A DNA stretch of 5,362 nucleotides from JBBTQZ01 sp038065435 (GTDB lineage: Bacteria > Patescibacteriota > Minisyncoccia > Phycocordibacterales > WO2-35-19). Position numbers and translations under genes: made by a program. Each line of letters starts with the position of its first letter. The first letter of the stretch is position 1. This document shows, one piece after another, positions 1-4,472 of this stretch. A model generated the notes under the pieces. It worked only from the letters and a program-made list of their open reading frames with translations. It was not told the origin of the DNA and searched no databases. Where the stretch lies: assembly GCA_038065435.1 (NCBI GenBank), contig JBBTQZ010000024.1, positions 1-5,362 of the forward strand, given 5' to 3'.

Positions 1-1
1 C

Positions 2-340
2 AAGTTTGCCAAAGTGGGAGATAAGGTGAAAGTAAAAATAATAGAAATAAAAGATGGCAAAATTTCTCTCTCAATAAAAGCTCTGAAAGTCAATCCTTGG
101 GTAGAGGCTGGTAAAAAATACAAAAAAGATGAGGTAGTAAACGGGGTGATAATAAAATACAACAAACACGGAGCTCTCGCTTCTATAGAAGAGGGGGTCG
201 CAGGCTTGGTGCATATATCCGAATTCGGTTCTGAAGAAAAATTACGTGAGAAACTAGAGCTCGGCAAAAGCTATAACTTCAAAATAAACATCTTTGATCC
301 CAAAGAACAAAAGATGGCTTTGAGTTTTGTGGAAAAGTAA
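2..340 (+). CDS. rpsA: Ribosomal protein S1-type RNA-binding protein, C-terminal part (5' end outside window)
   Basis: This frame is open from the left edge, so the gene begins outside the window and only its last 112 residues are visible. They hold the end of one S1 (OB-fold) repeat, about residues 1-28 of the fragment (FAKVGDKVKVKIIEI, then DGKISLSIKAL), a short linker (KVNPW), and one complete S1 repeat of roughly 70 residues. That repeat has the usual pattern: entry strand (DEVVNGVIIKYNKHGALASI), GVAGLVHISEF, and closing strand (KMALSF). Tandem S1 repeats ending the protein are typical of ribosomal protein S1, which binds single-stranded mRNA at the small subunit and helps initiation. A GTG at position 14 is an internal valine, not the start, because S1-like sequence continues upstream of it. 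The gene converges with pth, with 7 nt between stop codons and no room for a dedicated terminator. Another multi-S1 protein cannot be excluded from the fragment alone. Confidence 0.85.
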   Translation, partial: KFAKVGDKVKVKIIEIKDGKISLSIKALKVNPWVEAGKKYKKDEVVNGVIIKYNKHGALASIEEGVAGLVHISEFGSEEKLREKLELGKSYNFKINIFDPKEQKMALSFVEK

Positions 341-347
341 AGAAAAG

Positions 348-884
348 TTAATTAAACCGATTCATTGCTATTTCTCTCCCCTCTTCTACTATTGTTTCCA
401 CAGCTCCAACTACTTTTTTAAAGATCTTTTTGAGGATTTCTTTTTCGGTTGGTTTAAACGTGCCTAAAATAAAATCTAGTACCTTCGTTTCTCCAACAGG
501 TTTTTTGATTTTACCAGAGGTGCTGGTCGGAGCGATGCCAATTCTTATCCTTGTAAACTCGCGAGTTTTGATAGCTTTGATTATTGATTCCAATCCTCTG
601 TGTCCCCCGCTACTTTTGTTGTAAGAAATTTTGAGAGAGCCTAGGGGTAGATCTATGTCGTCATAAACCACAATTAAGTTTTGGGCTGATTTTTTGCTTT
701 TTATAACTTTTGCTACTGCACGACCTGAATGATTCATGAACTGATCTGATCCAATAATTTTAATTCTTAATTCTTTATTCTTTATTTTTGATTCATTGTA
801 ATAATCGACAGCTTGTCTGCCGCTATTATGTCTGCTTTCTTTGTATTCTTCTCCCGGATTACCAAGACCTATGATGTAAAACAT
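348..884 (-). CDS. pth: Peptidyl-tRNA hydrolase (Pth), shortened variant
   Basis: Cytosolic esterase that cleaves peptidyl-tRNA released by stalled ribosomes, recycling tRNA. The 178-residue product carries the Pth signatures: GLGNPGEEY (N9), RHNSG with catalytic H19, FMNHSG (N51), YDDIDLPLG (D75 aligning with the catalytic Asp), SSGGHRGL, and RIRIGIAP followed by DFILG. Two differences from E. coli Pth (194 aa) stand out. The spacing from H19 to the FMN motif is 32 residues against about 48, so a strand-turn segment is missing and is replaced by a Lys-rich stretch encoded by heptamer repeats (residues 33-41). The Asn of GGHNGL (E. coli N114, substrate binding) is Arg96. There is also a Ser/Lys-rich insertion of several residues after IGIAP. 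The frame is intact, so I read these as lineage features and not decay. The start ATG is complementary to 882-884; no clear Shine-Dalgarno is seen. It is divergent from lepB and convergent with the S1 gene. Confidence 0.93.
   Translation of the reverse strand: MFYIIGLGNPGEEYKESRHNSGRQAVDYYNESKIKNKELRIKIIGSDQFMNHSGRAVAKVIKSKKSAQNLIVVYDDIDLPLGSLKISYNKSSGGHRGLESIIKAIKTREFTRIRIGIAPTSTSGKIKKPVGETKVLDFILGTFKPTEKEILKKIFKKVVGAVETIVEEGREIAMNRFN
761..788 (-). repeat. Heptamer tandem repeat inside pth
   Basis: On the + strand four consecutive 7-mers read TAATTCT, TAATTCT, TTATTCT, TTATTTT, two exact and two diverged. In the pth reading direction they encode K33 to I41 and the first base of codon 42 (KIKNKELRI). 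An identical 15-mer (AGAATTAAGAATTAA, pth sense) lies at 2929-2943 between rpsU and ybeY. Because 7 is not a multiple of 3, the unit is read in all three frames in turn. The sequence pattern is directly visible; a common origin for the two copies is inferred. Confidence 0.7.
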
Positions 885-895
885 AATGCTTAATT

Positions 896-923
896 TTGTA
901 TTAATTGGGTTTTATAATATAAT
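896..923 (+). promoter_or_regulatory. Probable lepB promoter with overlapping double -10 box
   Basis: The divergent pth-lepB spacer contains TATAATATAAT at 913-923, two perfect TATAAT hexamers overlapping by one base (913-918 and 918-923). A weak -35-like TTGTAT lies at 896-901, 16 nt before the second box. Transcription started 6-7 nt after either box would leave a leader of about 4-10 nt before the lepB ATG at 934, and no Shine-Dalgarno lies between. This implies a leaderless or near-leaderless mRNA. A matching promoter for pth on the other strand must fall in the same 49 nt, but I see only weak candidates for it (for example TAATAC on the - strand at 899-904). Confidence 0.6.
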
Positions 924-933
924 GCTCTAAATT

Positions 934-1488
934 ATGGAAGAAAACAAGAAAGAATCGGGTTTTTGGGAGCTTCTGCAGTATGCTGCCATAGCTATATTGA
1001 TAGTAGTACCATTTCGGGTATTTATCGCTCAACCATATATAGTGAACGGATCTTCTATGATACCTACATTTGAAGACGGGGATTACCTTATAGTTGATCA
1101 GATATCCAAGCGTTTCAAAGAGCCAGAAAGAGGTTCGGTTATAATAATGCGCTATCCTCTGGATCGTTCTAAATTTTTTATAAAAAGACTCATTGCTTTT
1201 CCAAATGAAAAACTGGAAATAAAAAATGGCAAAGTATATATATACAATAATGAATCTGATGAGCCCCTAATTTTGGAAGAAGAGTATGTAAAGTTTGAAA
1301 AAAAGGACAATTATTCCATCACTCTTGGGGGCGATGAATACTTTGTAATGGGAGACAATCGGGCTGGTAGTTCTGATTCGCGTATCTGGGGTCCCCTGCC
1401 AAGGAAAAACATAATAGGTAATCCCATTCTGAGATTGCTACCCCTAAGTTCAGTGGGTTATATGCCGGGTAGTATAAAAAGTAGATAA
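934..1488 (+). CDS. lepB: Signal peptidase I (LepB/SipS-like)
   Basis: Membrane serine protease (family S26) that removes signal peptides from exported proteins on the outer face of the cytoplasmic membrane. The protein has 184 residues, the size of Gram-positive SipS and much shorter than E. coli LepB. One N-terminal membrane segment lies at about residues 14-32. The boxes follow in order: NGSSMIPTF with nucleophile S41, DYLIVDQI, the box with general base K84 (FFIKRLIAFPNE), and FVMGDNR/SSDSRIWGPL at about 137-155. All catalytic elements are present and correctly spaced, so the enzyme should be active. The start at 934 gives a short charged, acidic-to-basic N-terminus before the membrane helix and sits just downstream of a strong -10 pair. 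The HisRS-like gene follows after 4 nt and is probably co-transcribed. No other secretion gene is visible in the window. Confidence 0.95.
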   Translation: MEENKKESGFWELLQYAAIAILIVVPFRVFIAQPYIVNGSSMIPTFEDGDYLIVDQISKRFKEPERGSVIIMRYPLDRSKFFIKRLIAFPNEKLEIKNGKVYIYNNESDEPLILEEEYVKFEKKDNYSITLGGDEYFVMGDNRAGSSDSRIWGPLPRKNIIGNPILRLLPLSSVGYMPGSIKSR

Positions 1489-1492
1489 AAAA

Positions 1493-2644
1493 ATGGAAAA
1501 TAAATATTTAATTCAAAATAGGATTTTAAAAGAGTACAGCGAGGCTGGCGGCATAGCCAAGTTTTATGGTTTTCAACCGATAGAAGCGCCGACTCTAAAG
1601 AAAAGTGACTTGGATGAGACCAAAACTTTTGAACAAAATATGCACGGAGCAGAATTGGCTTCTTTGATACGTATTTATTTCGATGAAAAAGGTCTGAGTG
1701 GCCCCCAACCCTTTACGTGCTTTACCGAGAGGCCTTTTAAAGGTGGTCATGAAAAGAAGAAGAAAAATAAAATGGAATGCAGTATAACTTCTTTTGGTTC
1801 CACCAAAAGCATCATTGATTGTCTTTCTATAATGGCCACTTTGGCCATACTTCAAAATGCTGGGTATAAAGACATAGAGATCAGACTCAACTCACTTGGC
1901 GATAAAGAGTCTTCTGCTGATTTTGAACGCAAAACAGCCTCTTTTATCAGGAAAAATTGGGCTTCTTTTCCTCAAGACTTGCGTCAGAATTTGAAAAAAG
2001 ACATTTTTACTTTGTCTAAAGAAGTAAAGCATGACTGGCAACCTTTTCAACAAGATTGCCCCAAACCAATTGATTTTTTATCTGAATACAGCAGGATTCA
2101 TTTCAAAGAAATTTTGGAATTCTTAGAAATAATGGGTATAAACTATGCGATTGATCACCAGCTTATAGGTGATCCGCATTTTGGTTCAGAAACAATTTTT
2201 GCTTTTGTGTCTGAAAAAACAGGTAAAGACGCGCTAGCTCTCGGTACTCGCATATCTAGATTGTCCAAAAGACTTGGATTCAAAAAAGATGTTTCTATAG
2301 TAAATGTAAACATTGGTTTTAAATTAAAAAAGCCTTCTCGCAAAATAAAAGATAAAAATAAAAATCCAGACCTATTTTTAGTGCAATTTGGCCCAGAAGC
2401 CAAATTAAAAAGCATGTTGGTACTTGAAGAATTGCGCAAAACCGGCAAGAGCGTGGTACACAGCCTAGCTAAAGACAAGTTGGGAAGCCAAATAATTGTG
2501 GCTGAAAACTCTGGAGCTAGCCATCTTATCCTCATAGGTCAAAAAGAGGCTTTTGAGAACTCGGTCCTCTTGCGCAATGTGGCGACTCGCTCTCAAGAGC
2601 TAGTACCCATATCTGAAATAAGTAAACGGATAAAAGCATTATAA
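1493..2644 (+). CDS. Histidyl-tRNA synthetase-like protein with degenerate active site
   Basis: This 383-residue protein follows the HisRS/HisZ class II fold from end to end. Residues 19-40 resemble the motif 1 region (FYGFQPIEAPTL). Residues 71-102 sit where motif 2 should be. IEIRLNSLGDKES (128-140) matches the HisRS NSLG segment, HFKEILEFLEIMGINY (203-218) the helix before the histidine loop, and about 292-383 a complete HGTP-type anticodon-binding domain (FLVQFGPEAK, LEELRKTGK, KLGSQIIVAENSGASHLIL, IGQKEA). The catalytic residues are lost: the motif 2 FRxE becomes FTERP without its Arg, the RPEGT substrate loop becomes roughly MHGAELAS, RGLDYY becomes IGDPHFGS (226-232), and the GGRYD loop is unrecognisable. 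Lys-rich patches occupy 87-93 and 277-290. HisZ is less likely because HisZ normally lacks the anticodon-binding domain and no his genes are present. The frame is long and open, so I infer a functional non-synthetase paralog, perhaps RNA-binding. ATG follows lepB by 4 nt with no Shine-Dalgarno, which suggests translational coupling. Confidence 0.75.
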   Translation: MENKYLIQNRILKEYSEAGGIAKFYGFQPIEAPTLKKSDLDETKTFEQNMHGAELASLIRIYFDEKGLSGPQPFTCFTERPFKGGHEKKKKNKMECSITSFGSTKSIIDCLSIMATLAILQNAGYKDIEIRLNSLGDKESSADFERKTASFIRKNWASFPQDLRQNLKKDIFTLSKEVKHDWQPFQQDCPKPIDFLSEYSRIHFKEILEFLEIMGINYAIDHQLIGDPHFGSETIFAFVSEKTGKDALALGTRISRLSKRLGFKKDVSIVNVNIGFKLKKPSRKIKDKNKNPDLFLVQFGPEAKLKSMLVLEELRKTGKSVVHSLAKDKLGSQIIVAENSGASHLILIGQKEAFENSVLLRNVATRSQELVPISEISKRIKAL

Positions 2645-2649
2645 TTTTG

Positions 2650-2663
2650 CTCTAAATTTAGAG
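2650..2663. repeat. Perfect 14-bp palindrome upstream of rpsU
   Basis: CTCTAAATTTAGAG is a perfect inverted repeat 6 nt after the HisRS-like stop and 10 nt before the -10-like box of rpsU. It could be an operator for a dimeric regulator. As RNA it could form only a weak 5-bp stem with an AATT loop, too feeble to call an intrinsic terminator. The 11-mer TGCTCTAAATT that begins it (2648-2658) also occurs at 923-933, directly before the lepB ATG. Confidence 0.5.
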
Positions 2664-2672
2664 TTGTGCTAG

Positions 2673-2678
2673 TATATT
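2673..2678 (+). promoter_or_regulatory. Candidate -10 element for rpsU
   Basis: TATATT lies 7 nt before the rpsU ATG, so the predicted start of transcription falls at or next to the ATG and the mRNA would be leaderless. No good -35 is found: TTGCTC at 2647-2652 is 20 nt away. A second TATATT at 2680-2685 abuts the ATG and is too close to serve this start. No Shine-Dalgarno is visible in the spacer, which independently favours leaderless or coupled initiation. Confidence 0.4.
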
Positions 2679-2685
2679 TTATATT

Positions 2686-2922
2686 ATGGCAGTAAATGCA
2701 GAAGTAGTAAAAATAGGCTCTGAAAACAACATGAGCCTCATAAGGAAATTTACCAAGAGGGTCCAAGGATCTGGAGTGTTGCCACGTCTTCGAAAAATAC
2801 GATACAGCTCTAGAAAACAATCAAAATTTGTAAAGAAAAAGATGGCTATGAAAAGGATAGAAGCCAATAAAGAATTACAGATGCTTATAAAAATGGGTAA
2901 AGCGCCTGCTGGTAGGAAGTAA
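2686..2922 (+). CDS. rpsU: Small ribosomal subunit protein bS21
   Basis: A 78-residue, strongly basic protein fitting the bS21 family: N-terminal AVNAEVVKIGSENNMSLIRKFTKRVQGSGVLPRLRKIRY corresponds to the family pattern in which a short strand is followed by a helix containing a basic FKR-like segment, then GVL and a basic turn. A second Lys/Arg-rich helix follows (SRKQSKFVKKKMAMKRI). In known ribosomes bS21 lies on the 30S platform beside the 3' end of 16S rRNA, near the anti-Shine-Dalgarno, and affects mRNA initiation. The C-terminus differs from E. coli bS21 (71 aa) and ends MGKAPAGRK. ATG at 2686 gives the conventional N-terminus; no Shine-Dalgarno precedes it. It sits 41 nt after the HisRS-like gene and 23 nt before ybeY, whose product also acts on the 16S 3' end. 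Confidence 0.85.
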   Translation: MAVNAEVVKIGSENNMSLIRKFTKRVQGSGVLPRLRKIRYSSRKQSKFVKKKMAMKRIEANKELQMLIKMGKAPAGRK

Positions 2923-2928
2923 GGGATA

Positions 2929-2944
2929 AGAATTAAGAATTAAG
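2929..2944 (+). repeat. Heptamer repeat in the rpsU-ybeY spacer
   Basis: Two exact 7-mers AATTAAG (2931-2937, 2938-2944) preceded by a related GGATAAG fill nearly the whole 23-nt spacer. The 15-mer AGAATTAAGAATTAA (2929-2943) is identical to one in the pth sense strand. The repeat supplies a TAA in the ybeY frame (2934-2936), which fixes the upstream limit of ybeY, and its last AAGG abuts the GTG start. Confidence 0.65.
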
Positions 2945-2945
2945 G

Positions 2946-3299
2946 GTGAAGCACTCCAAATTAATTGAGGAAATAAAAGCAAAAATACTCGGTCCAAAAT
3001 ACGAGCTATCTTTTGTTTTTGTTGCTAAAAATAAGATTCGAGCACTAAACAAAAAATTTAGAAACAAAAACGAACCGACCGATATCCTCTCTTTCCCTCT
3101 TTCTAAAACTTCGGGGGAGATACTTATTTGTCGAGAAATTGCAAAACTAAAATCCACCGATTTCAATATGAAGCCCCAAAGTTTCCTTATTTTTCTAGTT
3201 ATCCACGGAATGCTCCATTTGAAAGGTATGAAACATGGTGCTAAAATGGAGAAATATGAGCTCTCGTATTACAGTCGGTATAGACGTAGGCACTTATGA
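2946..3299 (+). CDS. ybeY: Endoribonuclease YbeY, N-terminally short
   Basis: Zinc-dependent endoribonuclease needed for 16S rRNA 3'-end maturation and ribosome quality control. The metal site is intact: HGMLHLKGMKH gives H87, H91 and H97, and KMEKYE follows as in the family. Upstream lie LNKKFRNKNEPTDILSFPL (conserved R39, T45, S49, F50) and GEILIC. At 117 residues it is shorter than E. coli YbeY (155); the usual first beta-strand is absent and the acidic stretch before GEI is cut down. GTG at 2946 is the only reasonable start: an in-frame TAA lies at 2934-2936, AAGG directly touches the GTG, and no internal ATG precedes the conserved core. The last 44 nt overlap ftsA in another frame and encode a basic tail (RYRRRHL). 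It is the only gene here ending in TGA. Placement between rpsU and ftsA suggests a small translation/division operon. Confidence 0.9.
   Translation: MKHSKLIEEIKAKILGPKYELSFVFVAKNKIRALNKKFRNKNEPTDILSFPLSKTSGEILICREIAKLKSTDFNMKPQSFLIFLVIHGMLHLKGMKHGAKMEKYELSYYSRYRRRHL
3248..3251 (+). promoter_or_regulatory. Shine-Dalgarno deciding the ftsA start
   Basis: GGAG lies 4 nt before the ATG at 3256 and inside ybeY. It favours MSSRITVGIDVG as the FtsA N-terminus over the upstream in-frame ATG at 3235, which has a weaker AAAGG 8 nt before it (3222-3226) and would add seven atypical residues (MVLKWRN). It is the clearest Shine-Dalgarno in the window. Confidence 0.5.
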
Positions 3300-4428
3300 A
3301 GTGCGTGCAGTCATAGCTGAACACAACGGTCCAAATATGCCGATCACAGTTCTTGGTACTGGCAAGGCAGAATCCAAAGGTTTGCGTCATGGCTACATCA
3401 TACAAAGTAGCGATGTTACAAAAAGTGTTGGCGAGGCTGTACGCAGTGCAGAAAAAGCGTCTGGACACAAGATACGCAGAGCCTTTATATCGGTTGGAGG
3501 GATAGGTCTTTTGGGCCTCAATTCAAACGGCTCTACTATTATAAGTCGTGCTGATCAGGTGGTAACGGAAAATGATATGGAACAAGCTATTTTAGCGGCA
3601 GAAGAATCCATACCACCAAATCTTATCCAGAATCGCAAGATCATATACTCCATACCAACTCTTTGGAAAATAGACGGCAAGCAGGTTTTTGGCAGAGTCT
3701 TGGGTATGAAAGGTGTCAAACTAGAAGCCAAAGTGCTCTTTATAACCAGTATAGAAACTCATTTAGATGATCTGATAGAAGCAGTAGAAGAAGCTGGAGT
3801 GGAAGTGGTGGACGTAGTGGCTTCGCCTATTGCCGCAAGCTTCGTTACCCTTTCTAAAAGCCAGAAAATAGCTGGTTGTGTGCTAGCAAATATCGGAGCG
3901 GAAACGGTGTCTATAGTAGTGTTTGAAAACAATATACCCCTATCTCTAGAAGTCTTTCCTATTGGTGGTATGGATATAACAAGTGACATTGCTCTCGGAC
4001 TTAAGATATCTTTGGAAGAAGCAGAATCTATAAAACTCGGTGGCATAACCTCTACCAGTTATTCCAGAAAAAAACTGGAAGAAATAATATCTGCTAGACT
4101 CGGTGACATATTTGAACTTGTAGAAAATCATCTCAAAAAAATTGGCAAGTCTGGTTTACTCCCTGCTGGAATAGTTATTACAGGAGGATCGTCTTCTATA
4201 GGATTTATAGAAGATCTTGCGCGTACCTATCTGCATTTGCCATCAAGAATTGCTCCCTTAGCTGATCCGCAAAGCAGATTGCAACTGAAAGATTCGTCTT
4301 GGTCGGTTGCTTATGGTCTATGTATAGTCGGTAGCATACCAGAAGAAGAAGAAAGGCTCGGATTCAAAAAACATGGCAAAAATATACTTGGAAATATAAC
4401 TAAAATTTTGAAACAGTTTTTGCCTTAG
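3256..4428 (+). CDS. ftsA: Cell division protein FtsA
   Basis: Actin-like ATPase that anchors FtsZ filaments to the cytoplasmic membrane and recruits the divisome. The 390-residue product begins with phosphate-1 motif GIDVGT (8-13). The FtsA-specific 1C domain follows, where residues about 80-160 include RRAFISVGG and IIYSIPTLWKIDG. Phosphate-2 (ANIGAETVSIVVF, N212 to T217) and the adenosine motif IVITGGSSS (306-314) come next. The C-terminus (376-390, NILGNITKILKQFLP) looks like the amphipathic membrane-targeting helix. The phosphate-2 loop is unusual: the classical D-I-G-G-G-T has become N-I-G-A-E-T, so the Asp is Asn and two glycines are lost. This may alter hydrolysis without abolishing binding. 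FIGGMDITSDIA-type sequence downstream (PIGGMDITSDIALGL) supports FtsA over MreB or DnaK. It overlaps ybeY by 44 nt and precedes ftsZ by 44 nt. Confidence 0.95.
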   Translation: MSSRITVGIDVGTYEVRAVIAEHNGPNMPITVLGTGKAESKGLRHGYIIQSSDVTKSVGEAVRSAEKASGHKIRRAFISVGGIGLLGLNSNGSTIISRADQVVTENDMEQAILAAEESIPPNLIQNRKIIYSIPTLWKIDGKQVFGRVLGMKGVKLEAKVLFITSIETHLDDLIEAVEEAGVEVVDVVASPIAASFVTLSKSQKIAGCVLANIGAETVSIVVFENNIPLSLEVFPIGGMDITSDIALGLKISLEEAESIKLGGITSTSYSRKKLEEIISARLGDIFELVENHLKKIGKSGLLPAGIVITGGSSSIGFIEDLARTYLHLPSRIAPLADPQSRLQLKDSSWSVAYGLCIVGSIPEEEERLGFKKHGKNILGNITKILKQFLP

Positions 4429-4434
4429 TCAACT

Positions 4435-4461
4435 TTGCTTTTTTGGAAGGTTTTATATAAG
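4435..4461 (+). promoter_or_regulatory. Candidate ftsZ promoter
   Basis: The 44-nt ftsA-ftsZ spacer contains TTGCTT (4435-4440) and TATAAG (4456-4461), 15 nt apart, with an overlapping TATATA at 4454-4459. Initiation 6-7 nt after the box would leave only about 5 nt before the ATG at 4473. GGAAGG at 4445-4450 is 22 nt from the ATG, too far for a normal Shine-Dalgarno. A separate promoter would let FtsZ be made in excess of FtsA, as is usual in bacteria. The spacing is short and the boxes imperfect, so this is tentative. Confidence 0.35.
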
Positions 4462-4472
4462 CTATAAACAAT

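Noticed and set aside
348..355. TTAATTAA palindrome at the pth stop
   Set aside because: An 8-bp AT-only palindrome at a stop codon is expected by chance in DNA of this composition.
430..624. Open frame on the + strand opposite pth, and a set of similar antisense frames across the HisRS-like gene, ftsA and ftsZ
   Set aside because: They lie wholly inside strongly conserved genes on the other strand, lack family resemblance, and have no start signals; they are shadows of the real frames.
1750..1775. A-rich tract in the HisRS-like gene (Lys run, residues 87-93) as a frameshift or sequencing error explaining the lost motif 2
   Set aside because: Family-like sequence continues in the same frame on both sides, and the other active-site motifs hundreds of bases downstream are lost as well, so one indel cannot explain it.
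1493..2644. Calling the HisRS-like gene hisZ (ATP phosphoribosyltransferase regulatory subunit)
   Set aside because: The C-terminal anticodon-binding domain, normally absent from HisZ, is complete here, and no histidine biosynthesis gene is nearby.
2650..2685. Intrinsic terminator after the HisRS-like gene
   Set aside because: The palindrome would form only a 5-bp AT-rich stem and is not followed by a continuous T-tract; an operator or promoter reading fits as well or better.
3235..3258. Alternative FtsA start at ATG 3235
   Set aside because: It adds MVLKWRN before the conventional N-terminus and deepens the overlap with ybeY; GGAG just before 3256 supports the later start. It is not fully excluded.
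3297..3299. UGA recoded as glycine (SR1/Gracilibacteria code), since ybeY is the only gene ending in TGA
   Set aside because: No in-frame TGA occurs inside any of the conserved genes, conserved glycines all use GGN, and YbeY ends at a plausible length after its KMEKYE segment.
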